Assembly (NCBI RefSeq): GCF_025685545.1
Contig: NZ_JAGSYC010000017.1
Location: 26,439-90,438 of the forward strand
Length of the DNA stretch: 64,000 nt
Origin: Granulicella paludicola
GTDB lineage: Bacteria; Acidobacteriota; Terriglobia; Terriglobales; Acidobacteriaceae
Direction of reading: 5' to 3'
Shown here piece after piece: positions 33,422 to 43,431 of this stretch. The translations under genes were made by a program, and so were the position numbers. Numbering within the stretch: the first letter of the stretch is position 1; every line of letters begins with the position of its first letter. Below the pieces are notes generated by a model. It saw only the letters and a list, made by a program, of their open reading frames with translations. It did not search any database and was not told where the DNA came from.

Positions 33422-35020
33422 TTATCGGGCACTGGGTCGCGCAGACAAGTCATGACGGTAGTATGCGAGCGAGTTGCCGCTTGTCACGCTGACAGCCTGC
33501 ACTTTCCCATGTGCGTCGCGGTGAAATTCGAATTGCGTCAGGGGCACGGTATCCGAATCCGGGTCCACAAACTGTGTGGGAGATAGGGCCATCAGCGGAT
33601 GGGCATGATCCTCGCCGGGAACACGCAGGGAAGCTTTACTTCCGGATATATCGACTTCGAACGTATCGGTGTCAAAGTCGTCAGCAAGTCTTCCTCGGAT
33701 GTTCATCGGTACGCTGTTATCAAGGCGATAAGTTCCTTTGTAGTCCGCATAGGCCGGATCCTTCGCATCCAAAGTAACCGTTCGCAGAACGGGATCGACA
33801 CCGCGACCGATCATATCCGAAAGCGCGTGTCGGATCTCGAGGCGCAAGAGTGAACCATTGCTGCTGTTGGTGAGAATGACGAAGCCATCACCGGATTGCA
33901 GATAGCCCTCGATCCAGGCGCGATAGTTGTCATTGGAGCCGCTATGAAAGAAAACTCTTGCGTCGCCGGAACCGAGTAATTCGGGGCCCAATCCTTGGGG
34001 GCTCGGTGAGACCGGGGTCATCATCTGCGTTGCCAATCCACGCGGAAGAAAGTTGCTCTGTCCGCGATAGCTCTCGATGAGCGCCGCAACCCAGCTTCCT
34101 AGTTCCGGAGCATTGCTCCATAGGCCGGAGGCTGCTTGTTCAGGAAATGTCTGCCATCCGCGTGGCAGGGCGACGAGGTGGCCGTCGTTGTCATGCGCCT
34201 TGGCAACGTTGATCGTCGATGCAGGCAGAGGGCTGACGAATGTGCTGCGATTCATATGCAGCGGATCGAGCAACCACGTCTTCGCTATATCCGCGAAGTT
34301 TGTCTTCGTCACATCCTCAAGCAGCTGCTGCTCTACCATGATTCCCCCACCCGAGTAGCTATAACGCGTACCGGGAACCGAGGTCAGGCGAACGGCATGA
34401 TGTTTGGCTGGCGGTTTGCCATCCAGTGTCTCGATAAGGGTGGGAACATGCTCATCTGGCATGAAGTCGGGAAAGCCACCGACGTTGAAACCTGATGTGT
34501 GTGACATCAGCATTCGCAGCGTGACGTCGGGATCGGGGACGTCCCTCGTTGGGGGTACGTGCCAACTCGTGAGGTAACGATCTACATTGCTATCGAGATT
34601 CAATTTACCCGCGGCCACCATGCGCAGGATGATGGATGCTGTGGCCACCTTGCTGACTGATCCGACCGAAAACAACGTATCGGCATTCACCTTCTGGCTA
34701 CTGCCTTCCGCCAGTACGCCATAGCCAGCGGTTTGTACGACTCTCCCGTCCCTTATCACCGCAACGGCCACTCCAGGAACGTGGTAGTACGCCATACGTT
34801 CACATAATGACCAATGAGGCAGCGGCTCGCCGGATTTGAGAACAGCGGGACGAAGAAGGTTCGTCCATGAAATGGTGATGGGAGCATCGGACCTCTGGCC
34901 TTTGCCTACCCGTGTGGGATTTGCGGTCGCAGCATCACATGGACTGAGCACGGCTGCGCGAGAAACGGCGGCACTACATATAAGCAGAAGAGCAGAAATC
35001 AGAGCGGATCGAATCATCAC
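33422..35020 (-). CDS. Exported serine hydrolase (class C beta-lactamase-like)
   Basis: A 532-residue protein with a signal peptide (about 1-22). The penicillin-binding fold shows SxxK in FSVGSVSKVATASII and the Tyr motif region in TRYSYSGGGIMVE. An HSGSND segment replaces the KTG box. The last 130 residues form a beta-rich DUF3471-like tail domain. These proteins range from esterases to D-amino-acid peptidases; the exact substrate cannot be told. The gene follows the same strand and export pattern as its neighbours. Confidence 0.85.
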   Translation of the reverse strand: MMIRSALISALLLICSAAVSRAAVLSPCDAATANPTRVGKGQRSDAPITISWTNLLRPAVLKSGEPLPHWSLCERMAYYHVPGVAVAVIRDGRVVQTAGYGVLAEGSSQKVNADTLFSVGSVSKVATASIILRMVAAGKLNLDSNVDRYLTSWHVPPTRDVPDPDVTLRMLMSHTSGFNVGGFPDFMPDEHVPTLIETLDGKPPAKHHAVRLTSVPGTRYSYSGGGIMVEQQLLEDVTKTNFADIAKTWLLDPLHMNRSTFVSPLPASTINVAKAHDNDGHLVALPRGWQTFPEQAASGLWSNAPELGSWVAALIESYRGQSNFLPRGLATQMMTPVSPSPQGLGPELLGSGDARVFFHSGSNDNYRAWIEGYLQSGDGFVILTNSSNGSLLRLEIRHALSDMIGRGVDPVLRTVTLDAKDPAYADYKGTYRLDNSVPMNIRGRLADDFDTDTFEVDISGSKASLRVPGEDHAHPLMALSPTQFVDPDSDTVPLTQFEFHRDAHGKVQAVSVTSGNSLAYYRHDLSARPSAR

Positions 35021-35111
35021 CTCAATATCTTAGCTTGACGCCCCAAAGTAATCCTTTGGGGTTTTCGCACCCATTCTAATTACGGTTGATGATAGGCGCG
35101 TTTATAAAGAT

Positions 35112-36661
35112 CTACATGACAGCTTTTCCTTCCGCGACATCGAGATCTCCTTTGGCGATGATGTTTCCGGGATCGAGTGCGAGCGCTTTTTTGAAGTTCT
35201 CGATCGCCGCGGTCTTCCGGCCTGCTTTCATGTAGATCTCCCCAAGGTTGCCGTAGGCACGGCTTGAAGGCTGTAGCTGAATCGCAAACTGCATCACGTT
35301 GATAGCCTCAGCGAAGTGGTGTTGTCCAAGCAAACGGAAAGCCCAGTCTGTGACCACATCAGCACTGAGTGATACTCCGGTGTTTTCAGCCGTGTCGATG
35401 CGTACTCTTCAGCTACGTGTTCGAATGCTGCTAGCCCGACCTTGACCCGGAAGTCCGCAAAGGAAGGCAACGTAAAGGGCTTAGCTGCTCGAAAGGAGGC
35501 ATTCAGTGCATGTTTCGGCACACCGTTCTGGTCGGGTGAACTTTTGAGAAACGCTGTTGCTTTTGGGTCGTGTTTCAGGTACGCATCCAAGAACTCAAGG
35601 GTGTATCGAACGACCCACTGGTATCCAACGAGGCCATCCTCGCGAGTAATGTCAGTTTCTGCTATGTTTGGAAATTCCGCTCGCCAATACCGTTCTGTCC
35701 GCTGGGTAAGCGTATTGAACTCGGGGTGAATCATCTCCTGCATGTGAACCGTCATGAGGTCCCCATGCGTCCACGCATCAAGCACACTGGGACCCGCAGC
35801 ATTCTTGAATCTGGCATTCAGTTGAGCTTGATCTTCAAGCGAATACCTTCCCGTGAAAAATAAGAGTGGAATCGTAATGGTGTCCGGGTGCACGTCCCCT
35901 GATTGTTCAACAATTCCCGGATAGTACCTCATGCTGCCGTCAATTGCCACGAGCCCCCTGATACGGTTATCCCGAGCCGCCGCAAAGAGGTTCGAGAGTC
36001 CTCCCCAACTGAAACCCACGACTCCGACTGAAGTCACATCCGCATCAGGCAGAGATTCGGCCCAGCCAATAAGAAAAGAGATGTCCTCGGCCTGGGCGTT
36101 CACCCCGGCAAGATCGTGCGTGGATTCACGCTCCACGCCCATACCAGGGCTGGCAATGACAACATAACCATAGCTCGCAAGCAGTTCGCAGAGGTCCAGA
36201 TTCTCCCATGAGAAAGAGGAGAAGCTTGGCGCATAGACAACAAGCGGAAAGTGACCTGCTAGAGGCTTCGCATTTCGGACAGCTAGCGTGTTGTCTTGGT
36301 GTGGGTGAGGAATGCCTTCGATAAACCATTCGTCCACACCCGCTGAAATAGCGGGGTCGGCAAAGTTTGTTTCCGTGCTTCGAAGAGCAAGATAGTCTGC
36401 CACTGACATGTGTTTCTGCTTTGTAGCTTCAGCAGGAAACCAGACTAGAGTCTGCAAGGGGCGGCCTATCTCACCGAAGGTCGGCTTCCCCAAGTCGTCT
36501 ACTAGCGGTTGGAAAGATCGGGAGCGATCGTACTGGTCCACCAAGCGCAAACCAACCGCATGGGGGCCTGCCGGAATCTTAAGAGAAAATGTTTCCGGCT
36601 GCTGACTGGTGAGTCTGAACGGCAAGGATAAAACAACGAGTACAAGAACCAACGAGCGCAT
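35112..36661 (-). pseudogene. Alpha/beta hydrolase with TPR tail, one frameshift
   Basis: The first frame (36661-35294) has a signal peptide and a dienelactone-hydrolase/PAF-acetylhydrolase-like domain. The nucleophile elbow GFSWGG lies near 218, an Asp near 240 and a His-containing WTHGD near 300. After LKTPEY the frame loses sense. The neighbouring frame then continues with LSADVVTDWAFRLLGQHHFAEAI and a TPR repeat ending at 35112 (YGNLGEIYMKAGRKTAAI). The shift lies around 35361-35380. If real, it removes the TPR end but leaves the hydrolase domain intact. If it is a sequencing error, this is a single gene of about 515 codons. Confidence 0.75.
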
Positions 36662-36800
36662 ACGCCTCCAGAATGAATCGGATTCTCAGCTTGCGACAAT
36701 AGACAGATGCGCTCGTCGAAAACCATTTCAAGCAGTCCAGAATCGTCTCCGGACGCTCAACACGAAAAGGACAGAGATGAACGTCACTGACGTGTCAATG

Positions 36801-37991
36801 TCACTCATGCTCTGGGTCCCCGAAACTGACGACGCTCTTACCGAGCGGTAACTCGTTCACATGAATCACTGGTTGACCTCCGCCTCCGCCCTGTGTGCGG
36901 AAGTGGTCAATCAGGTATGGCACTCCCTCCCCGAAAAGGAGAGTCGAAGAAGTGGTGACCTCGAAATGAAGATGAGGCTCACGCGCGTCTCCAGAGGCAC
37001 CAATACGCGCCAACATCTGACCTTTTCGAACAAAGTCTCCCGACCTCACGAGCACGCTTCCCGGCTTCAGATGCATGTAGTAAACAAACTGGCCGCTACC
37101 GAGATCGAGTACGATCGTATTGCCTGAAACGGTGTCGAGCGTGAGAGGCACGGCAGGATGGAATGCTTCGTTGTGTCCCGGGATATTGTTCGGGAGACCG
37201 TCTCGCGCCATAAAGACACGTCCGTTCGCGACTGCCAGCACCGCTTGACCGTAGGAAAAATAAGAGGTTACATCTCGCGAATCTCCGGCAAACGAGACCT
37301 CGTTCTTGACCCTCTTCCAGTCGATTGCATAACGCCTCGAATCGACCGTCCTTCCATCTAGAACAATGATTCCGCGGCGATGATGGTTGTCTTCATCGTT
37401 GCTGGGGCCATCTGCCGCAAGCCAGTCTGTACCTTCCACTGGAGGGCTGAGCACGTGCAACGCGTTGTGTCGGGTGGAAATCTCCGCGCCCTGAACCATC
37501 GAGTCGGCAGCAATCACCCGATGGATTAATTTGCTCGGCATAGGTGCTTTGCGATTGACGACCACCGACATGAACACGACGACGCTTTGGCCGGGAGGAA
37601 GAGTCAACTTCTCCTTTGGGTCGGCAGTTTTCATGGCTCCATAGACCTGCACCATGGCTTTGAGTTGAGTGGCATCGAAGCTCCCGATCGGCGGTGCTCC
37701 TGTAACATCCGCATCCAGGACCTCGATACGGTTCAGAGTGATGGGAGTCTGCGCGAAGTTCGTTAAGTAGAGCTCATACAGCAGATACGAATTCAGTCCG
37801 TTTGGAAATGCGGTCGGGTCAAATGGGACACGCATCTCCAATTGCAAAGGAAACGCAAAAGGCTTGCTTACTGCTGTTCCGTTCGGGGCCTGCAAAGGCT
37901 GCAACGTAGAGCCTGCTGTTGACAGCTTCGCCTGTGACATCAAAGGCCAGGTGCAAAGGTACACGGCTAGAAATAGCACAGAAACACGCAT
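36801..37991 (-). CDS. Exported M23-family metallopeptidase-like protein
   Basis: Start at ATG 37991 (MRVSVLFLAVYLCTW) exposes a signal peptide; the upstream ATG 38036 adds an arginine-rich extension. The mature protein of about 375 residues has a beta-sandwich region, then a C-terminal LytM/M23 domain. Expected ligands are the Asp in RRYAIDWKRVK, the His in YYMHLKPGS and the HxH in EPHLHFEVT. The first His of the usual HxxxD is not seen, so it may be catalytically weak or a scaffold protein. M23 enzymes cut peptidoglycan cross-bridges. It closes the left side of the hydrolase run. Confidence 0.8.
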   Translation of the reverse strand: MRVSVLFLAVYLCTWPLMSQAKLSTAGSTLQPLQAPNGTAVSKPFAFPLQLEMRVPFDPTAFPNGLNSYLLYELYLTNFAQTPITLNRIEVLDADVTGAPPIGSFDATQLKAMVQVYGAMKTADPKEKLTLPPGQSVVVFMSVVVNRKAPMPSKLIHRVIAADSMVQGAEISTRHNALHVLSPPVEGTDWLAADGPSNDEDNHHRRGIIVLDGRTVDSRRYAIDWKRVKNEVSFAGDSRDVTSYFSYGQAVLAVANGRVFMARDGLPNNIPGHNEAFHPAVPLTLDTVSGNTIVLDLGSGQFVYYMHLKPGSVLVRSGDFVRKGQMLARIGASGDAREPHLHFEVTTSSTLLFGEGVPYLIDHFRTQGGGGGQPVIHVNELPLGKSVVSFGDPEHE

Positions 37992-38204
37992 ATCGCTCTT
38001 ACGGTATCGAGCTGAAAAAGTTCCCGACCGAGACATATTTGGAGTCTAGAGAGCAAAGACTTTGTTTAGACAACCGGTTCTCACGGTTGCTCTTTGTGAG
38101 CAAAGACGCTCCGTTGAGGCTGACACCGTCTGCTTCTGTCTGCTCGCCGCCATCATCGTGAAATATCCCGGACCATGGCGCGTTCAGCGTCACGAATCAT
38201 GCGC

Positions 38205-38597
38205 TTATCTTTTGGCCAGTTCAGCGTATCCGGGAACCTCACTAAGTGATGTCCAGACTGGCAGACCTCGTTCTTGCGCGAGTCGCACGTCCTCATCAGC
38301 TCCCTTCGAAGCCCCTGGCAGCCGAAGCACGGCATCGCAACGCTTGATGAGCCGATTTGCGATCGGGTAGAGAATTTGGTCATAGATGGCATCTCCTGGC
38401 CGTTTCGAGCCTGCTTCCCTGAGCAGCGGCAGGGCAAGCCACTCTCCAACAAGTGGAGTATGCCCAGCTAGGTAGAGCGGTAGAGCTACCGATTCAAGTG
38501 CCTGTAGGTTCGCTTCCATCAATGCAGGATCGTCGCCGGTTCCGGAGCGATAAGGCCCCGCAATCAGGATCATGAGCGATTGTTTCGTCGTTGACAT
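38205..38597 (-). CDS. DUF4406-type nucleoside 2-deoxyribosyltransferase-like protein
   Basis: A 130-residue Rossmann-like protein starting [19 protein letters not shown]. The 'LIAGPYRSG' strand-turn, the Glu in VGEWLALPL and the acidic end SKGADEDVRLAQERG match DUF4406, a relative of nucleoside deoxyribosyltransferases. Its start overlaps the stop of the NUDIX gene at 38597, so the two are co-translated. Together they suggest nucleotide-sugar or NAD-related salvage, possibly controlled by the divergent DeoR regulator. Substrate not known. Confidence 0.78.
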   Translation of the reverse strand: MSTTKQSLMILIAGPYRSGTGDDPALMEANLQALESVALPLYLAGHTPLVGEWLALPLLREAGSKRPGDAIYDQILYPIANRLIKRCDAVLRLPGASKGADEDVRLAQERGLPVWTSLSEVPGYAELAKR

Positions 38598-39217
38598 TAG
38601 GTGCGGGCTCCCTGGGCTTGGAAAAGGTGGATGAGTGCGTACTGGAGTAGCATGATCGTCTTGCCGTCCTGGATTTCTCCACTTCCGATTGCGTTTATGG
38701 CTTCGTCAAATGACACCTCCAGAACTTCGATATCTTCGCCTTCCTCGCGATTGCCGCCTCCCGGTGCCGCCCGCGATCCGCTCCGATACTCTGCAACAAA
38801 GAAGTGAAGCCGTTCGGTAACTGAGCCGGGACTCATGAAGGCTTCGAAGACCTTCCGAACATGCGATACGCGATAGCCGGTCTCCTCTTCCGCTTCTGCT
38901 CGGATTCGATCTTCGGGACTGGCTTGATCAAGTAGTCCAGCGGCGGCTTCAATCAACATGCCAGAATGGCCGTTGACGTAGGCAGGAAAGCGAAACTGTC
39001 GAGTGAGCACCACCGTCCGCTGCTCAAGGTTGTAGAGCAGAATGGTCGCGCCATTGCCTCTGTCATAGGTCTCACGGCTCTGCTGCTGCCAACTTCCATC
39101 TCTGCGAAGCAGCTCGAAGGTCGTCTTTTTCAGCACGTACCAATCGTCGGAAAGGGTCTCGACTTGCTTGATCCGAACTCTTTCCTTTGTGGCCGTTTCC
39201 AGGGTCATCAAGCTCAT
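38597..39217 (-). CDS. nudK: NUDIX hydrolase, NudK-like
   Basis: A 206-residue protein resembling GDP-mannose/ADP-ribose hydrolases (NudK). An N-terminal beta-sheet ([20 protein letters not shown]) precedes the Nudix box [23 protein letters not shown], in which the helix Glu residues that bind Mg are present. A second Met (39208) is an alternative start. It is the first gene of a two-gene unit with DUF4406 and faces a DeoR/GlpR regulator 60 bases away. Local regulation of a nucleotide-sugar degradation pair is the simplest reading. Confidence 0.82.
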   Translation of the reverse strand: MSLMTLETATKERVRIKQVETLSDDWYVLKKTTFELLRRDGSWQQQSRETYDRGNGATILLYNLEQRTVVLTRQFRFPAYVNGHSGMLIEAAAGLLDQASPEDRIRAEAEEETGYRVSHVRKVFEAFMSPGSVTERLHFFVAEYRSGSRAAPGGGNREEGEDIEVLEVSFDEAINAIGSGEIQDGKTIMLLQYALIHLFQAQGART

Positions 39218-39229
39218 GAGCGAACATTA

Positions 39230-39246
39230 TCGTGCATGTTCGTGCA
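39230..39246. promoter_or_regulatory. Candidate DeoR-family operator
   Basis: TCGTGCA, then three bases, then TCGTGCA: a direct repeat at 10-bp spacing in the 60-base gap between the divergent nudK-like and DeoR genes. DeoR/GlpR regulators bind such repeated sites. No footprint evidence. Confidence 0.4.
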
Positions 39247-39277
39247 ATGTCAAGTAAACTCATGCAGAGGGCGATGA

Positions 39278-40033
39278 ATGCTTACAACACACCGGAAACA
39301 GCAAATCCTTGCAATTCTCAAGGAAAATGGGCAAGTTGTCGCCAAGGATGTAAGTCGGTCTATGGGTGTCTCTGAAGACACGATCCGCCGGGATCTGCGC
39401 GAACTTGCACAAGATGGACTATTGCAACGTGTTCACGGTGGTGCTCTACCTGCGTCTCCCGCACTTGCCGACTTTGCCGGTCGTGAGCAATTGCGGCATG
39501 AAGGGAAGATCGCCATTGGTATCGCGGCTGCGACGATGATTCAGTCAGGCCAAGTAGTCATCCTTGACGGCGGAACCACCTCGCGCGAGATTGCTCGACA
39601 TCTCCCGCTCGACCTGAAGGCCACCATCGTGACCCATAGCCCGACAATCGCGCTCGAACTGGTAGATCATGGCGGACTTGAAGTGATTCTGATCGGAGGT
39701 CGCTTTTTCAAGCATTCCGTGGTCGCTGTTGGCGCCGCCGCCATCGAAGCAATCAGCCATATCCATGCCGACACATTTTTCATGGGCGTGACCGGCATAC
39801 ACCCAAAGACGGGACTCACCACTGGCGACTACGAAGAAGCCGCAGTGAAGCGTGCTCTTAGCCGTGCTTCGGCTGAGACGCTGGTTCTTGCCTCTGCTGA
39901 GAAACTAAACGCTGCCTCACCCTACGAAGTTGTTGGGCTCGAAGACGTGAACGGCATCATCACAGAGCGAACCGTCGAAGAGGAGCTCGTCAGGCCATAC
40001 GCGGAGCGTGGCATTACGATTACACGCGCATAG
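39278..40033 (+). CDS. DeoR/GlpR-family transcriptional regulator
   Basis: A 251-residue repressor. The N-terminal winged helix is clear (THRKQQILAILKENGQV, then the recognition helix VSEDTIRRDLRELAQDGLLQRVHGG). The C-terminal DeoRC domain binds phosphorylated sugars: LDGGTTSREIARHL, then VTHSPTIALEL, then IGGRFFKHS, ending at FMGVTGIHPKTGLTTGDYEEAAVKRA. It is transcribed away from the NUDIX/DUF4406 pair. A sugar-phosphate or nucleotide-sugar signal is likely. Confidence 0.92.
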   Translation: MLTTHRKQQILAILKENGQVVAKDVSRSMGVSEDTIRRDLRELAQDGLLQRVHGGALPASPALADFAGREQLRHEGKIAIGIAAATMIQSGQVVILDGGTTSREIARHLPLDLKATIVTHSPTIALELVDHGGLEVILIGGRFFKHSVVAVGAAAIEAISHIHADTFFMGVTGIHPKTGLTTGDYEEAAVKRALSRASAETLVLASAEKLNAASPYEVVGLEDVNGIITERTVEEELVRPYAERGITITRA

Positions 40034-40490
40034 CCTATCAGGCTGAGCAGCATTCGTTCTGTGAAGTCCGTCAGTGTCCCCCGATTCGCCAGGGCGTTGT
40101 CCTCGGCTCAAAATAAGGCCGGGTCACTCATCGAAGTGCCGGGACGTTTTGTACTCTCTTGGGGACAAACCCAGAGGCAAGGGAGCCGCATCTGCAAATC
40201 ATCGACAAGTTATTATGGTGGTTCATGTTCCTTAGGGCGTCCTGATCCTGAGGTGATTGCATGAAGAACTCGATAAAAAGGAAAGGAAACAATGAATCCA
40301 AAACGCTCTCTAGACACTCCGCTTCTGCTGATGGGGGTCCCCTTTCAACGGGAAGTCAGCGACGGGCACTGATAGCCTCCGAGCAATGAGGCCGTTATCG
40401 CCTCAGATCGTTTCTGCACAAAAATATCAGTAGCTAAGCTACTCTCGTTCAGTCGCACACATTGCAACTCGCATAATCTACGGGCCCCCA
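40034..40490. other. Intergenic stretch, no confident gene
   Basis: At 40294 the sequence AAAGGAAAC precedes an ATG that opens a 26-codon frame; a longer 42-codon frame starts at 40261. Neither resembles a known peptide. The stretch probably includes promoters of the secreted-protein operon that starts at 40491. Confidence 0.35.
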
Positions 40491-41243
40491 ATGAACCAAA
40501 ATCATTCGAAGCGAAGCGCGCTCATCCTTGCCTGTCTCCTGGGCATTCTCTCCCTGTTATCCAGTTCTCAATCGAGTGGTGCGCAAGTGCCTCGTGTGCC
40601 TGACGGCGACTTGGGCGGAACTGTTACTGCGATTGAAGCTGACCAGGTCAAAATCAAAACGGTTGCGAACGAACCGTTCACCATTGTGTTTGCAGCCGAC
40701 ACAGCTTTCTTCAAACAAGTTGGGTCATCCTTCAAAATGGTGCCAGCGAAGGTTACTGACATCCACGTTGGCAATTCGATTAACGTGATCGGTCATCTTG
40801 ACCCGGATGGCATAACGAAACACGCTAAAAACGTGATGATTGTCACTGCCGAGACTTCTCAAAAACTATTGGCCCATGGCGGGATCGGTCAATCTGACGT
40901 CTATGGCAAAGTCATGGCGATTGGCGGAACGAAGCTGACCATCGCACGCCCGGATAAGGTATCTCAGGTGATTGAGGTCAACGAACAGACGGCCTTTCTG
41001 AAGGGCGAGCCGAGAGCAATCGTTGGAACCCTGCATGGTGTATCAAGCACCACTTCTCAAGCGGAGCTCGAAACCATCAAGCTGGCCGACGTCAAAGTCG
41101 GAGACACCATCTTCGCGAAGGGTGCACTCAAGTTTCCCGCAACCACCGCGATGAACGAAAACATCTTCGTCGCGAGCAAATTGGCTGTGCAGGTCGTCCC
41201 CAGTCCGCCAAATGCTGATGCAGGCGCTACACCGAAACGATGA
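40491..41243 (+). CDS. Secreted DUF5666-like protein
   Basis: A 250-residue exported protein: signal peptide about 1-31, then two similar beta-rich repeats (LGGTVTAIEADQVKIKTV and VYGKVMAIGGTKLTIARP). Both have the S1/OB-like pattern of DUF5666 domains (GxVxxI...I...). Function unknown. It is the first of three plus-strand genes for secreted proteins, separated from the next by 83 bases. Confidence 0.65.
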   Translation: MNQNHSKRSALILACLLGILSLLSSSQSSGAQVPRVPDGDLGGTVTAIEADQVKIKTVANEPFTIVFAADTAFFKQVGSSFKMVPAKVTDIHVGNSINVIGHLDPDGITKHAKNVMIVTAETSQKLLAHGGIGQSDVYGKVMAIGGTKLTIARPDKVSQVIEVNEQTAFLKGEPRAIVGTLHGVSSTTSQAELETIKLADVKVGDTIFAKGALKFPATTAMNENIFVASKLAVQVVPSPPNADAGATPKR

Positions 41244-41326
41244 TGCGCGCCTCAGTTACCCCTCTGGCATGTTGCAAGTCAGGGACGAATGCTGTTGCAT
41301 TAGACCAAAATAAGGAGAGAGAAAAG

Positions 41327-42274
41327 ATGAAGTTTTGCATAGCGGGACGTCAGGGCAAGAATCGACTGGTTGCCATATCTAACATGGTGTTGTTTGGCTC
41401 GCTCTTGCTCAGCATGAAGGTGGCTTCTGCGCAGAATGAATGCGCGGCAAACTTCAAAATAAGTGGCGACCCGCGCAACGGATCCTCTTACCTGACCTAC
41501 GTGACCATCCCCCACCTTGACATCCACAGTGCCCTCGGCCAGGTCGAAAAGATTTCCATCGACAGTGGACTTGCTCCTGGCTCTGAAAATTATGAAGGGG
41601 ATGAGGGAACACTCACCGTCGTTCGGAAAGACAAAACTGGACTCCTGCATCTGAACAATCAGAACAAAGGCTATCCCATCTTGATCAAAGCCAATAAGGC
41701 GAACAACCGGCTGATCATGGCGCTTCAGCTCAATCAGGGGCAGGTAGCCACAGCTGAGAACATGCAAAGCTTTATGTGCGGGATATTGACACATGTCACG
41801 ATGGACGGTGCAGGTGCCGCTGCCGCCGCTGCTGCCCATGCAGAGACCCATAGCGACGAGATCACGAATATCACGGCTACCGAGCTTGGGCAGAAGCTGA
41901 CGAAACGGCCCTTGACGCTTGGTCTGAAGCCAGCAGATATAGAGAACCAGTACATGGGACGTGTCTTCCGCATCGACGGCCAAGTGGCTATCATGATGAC
42001 CCCTGGAGAGGCGCTCGGCAGGAGCCAAAGTATTCAGGATGGGCGTAACTCCATCGAGATTCCATTCAGCACAGCCAAGGTGAAGACAGGCCTTCTGGGC
42101 ACGCCCGCCGGTGCCCAGACAGGCCAGGTCATCTGCCGCACCGATCCGAAGCAGCTGGACCGCTTCATGGCGTTGCGCAATGGCGACTACGCAACGGTCA
42201 TCGGCAAGGTGGTGCAGGTCGTCGCAAATCAATTCGCCGCGACCCTCTACCTTGACTGTCACTTCGAAAAGTAG
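41327..42274 (+). CDS. Secreted hypothetical protein
   Basis: AAGGAGAG lies just upstream of ATG 41327, which opens a signal peptide ending VASA. A longer in-frame start at 41240 overlaps the previous stop and is less likely. The mature part of about 280 residues has an alanine-rich patch (GAGAAAAAAAHAE) and two Cys. Its C-terminal domain (YMGRVFRIDGQVAIM and DYATVIGKVVQVVANQ) is OB-fold-like, similar in style to the preceding DUF5666-like protein. Function not recognised. Confidence 0.6.
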   Translation: MKFCIAGRQGKNRLVAISNMVLFGSLLLSMKVASAQNECAANFKISGDPRNGSSYLTYVTIPHLDIHSALGQVEKISIDSGLAPGSENYEGDEGTLTVVRKDKTGLLHLNNQNKGYPILIKANKANNRLIMALQLNQGQVATAENMQSFMCGILTHVTMDGAGAAAAAAAHAETHSDEITNITATELGQKLTKRPLTLGLKPADIENQYMGRVFRIDGQVAIMMTPGEALGRSQSIQDGRNSIEIPFSTAKVKTGLLGTPAGAQTGQVICRTDPKQLDRFMALRNGDYATVIGKVVQVVANQFAATLYLDCHFEK

Positions 42275-42361
42275 CGTCCAGGCATTTGCGGCGAGTCGCG
42301 AAGAGGGCTTCGCACTTGCCGCAAATGGTCCGTTTGATCGATTTCTTGGAGATCTGCGAGT

Positions 42362-43135
42362 ATGGCGTTCTACCGGTTCCTTTTCGTTGTCATGATCGTG
42401 GCCTTCCCGGCCTTCTCGCAGCCAGTGCTGATGGGTCACCAGCTTGGCGAGAACGTCTCACATTTCTTCGCCGCTGAGCCCGGGCTGCAGAGTCGGTTGG
42501 ACGCCTGCCGCGCATCGGAACCAAAGCCGATGACCCCTGAGCAGATTCACGCACTCTCAAAGCACGATATCGAAGCCCTGGCACATCAGGTATACGCTGA
42601 TGTGCTCAGCTCTCCCGATACAAAATTTCACCTCAAGCTGAAGCGACTCCCCAACCGCGACGATCTTGAAGATCTTTCGAGACAGGGAATGCCTATCGTT
42701 ATCGACAAGCGAATGCCGGACGAGATTGCAACGTGTCACTCGGTGCTTGCCCTGATCGCACCAGCCTCATCCTCGTCTATACTCATCGAATCGTTGCCCA
42801 ACAGCAGGCCACACCCTGTCACGTGGCACTTTGAGAACGGCGTGTTGGCTGAGATTGATATCGATTTTCATGGTGCCGACTTCTCCGAGGTCGTAAATGA
42901 TTTCACCGCGAAGACCGGCGTACGTCCCAATGAGAACAAGGAGGTCAGCACACCGAATTTATACGGAGCCACCCTTCATGTCTCCCGCAAAGCGGCGTGG
43001 CTCACGCCGGAACTGTACGCGCTTCTTGAGGATGAGGAAGGGTTCGTAGATGGAAAGATGCGCGCAACCATCATAAGCCGCGCAAAGTACGATGCCTGGG
43101 AGAAAAGCCACGCGAAGAAAGGAACACTCGACTGA
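42362..43135 (+). CDS. Secreted hypothetical protein
   Basis: A 257-residue protein with a short signal peptide (about 1-19, ending AFSQP). The rest is soluble, alpha/beta and lacks recognisable motifs; the end has a Glu/Asp-rich stretch (LLEDEEGFVDGKM) and a Lys-rich tail. It follows the previous gene at 87 bases in the same direction, so the three secreted proteins may be co-expressed. Confidence 0.5.
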   Translation: MAFYRFLFVVMIVAFPAFSQPVLMGHQLGENVSHFFAAEPGLQSRLDACRASEPKPMTPEQIHALSKHDIEALAHQVYADVLSSPDTKFHLKLKRLPNRDDLEDLSRQGMPIVIDKRMPDEIATCHSVLALIAPASSSSILIESLPNSRPHPVTWHFENGVLAEIDIDFHGADFSEVVNDFTAKTGVRPNENKEVSTPNLYGATLHVSRKAAWLTPELYALLEDEEGFVDGKMRATIISRAKYDAWEKSHAKKGTLD

Positions 43136-43431
43136 GAGATTCTTTATGTGTACGAAGAGTGTGCTCTAACGGGCTATTGAACTCAGCATATGCAACTTAA
43201 CGTTCGGCTTGGGATGTGGATGAAATGAAATTGACCCGTGGTGAAAGCCCCAATTCTGCGCCCAGAAATGCATTCTAGGATGAGGGTAAAACCTCCCAAT
43301 CCGTTCTCTTCTCGATTGATGACAACAGGCCAACGCACGTTTCCAGAACTGATCGCTCTCGAAACGCGCATTGGTGATTTCTCGTCAAATAGGAAGACCG
43401 CTCGTCTCTTCGAGGACAAGCGCGTTCGCAC
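43136..43431. other. Intergenic stretch holding repeat copy 2
   Basis: Between the convergent secreted-protein gene and barrel-protein gene. The only structure seen is the repeat at about 43310-43395. Frames on either strand are short and shared with that repeat. Confidence 0.35.
43310..43395. repeat. Interspersed diverged repeat, copy 2
   Basis: Core AGGCCAACGCACGTTTCCA, followed after about 11 bases by CTCGAAACGCGCATTGG. It lines up with copies 1 and 3 over about 80 bases without large gaps. Confidence 0.5.

Noticed and set aside
41300..42439. A long minus-strand open frame (379 codons).
   Set aside because: It is antisense to two secreted-protein genes that have signal peptides; its translation is His/Arg/Asp-rich without motifs.
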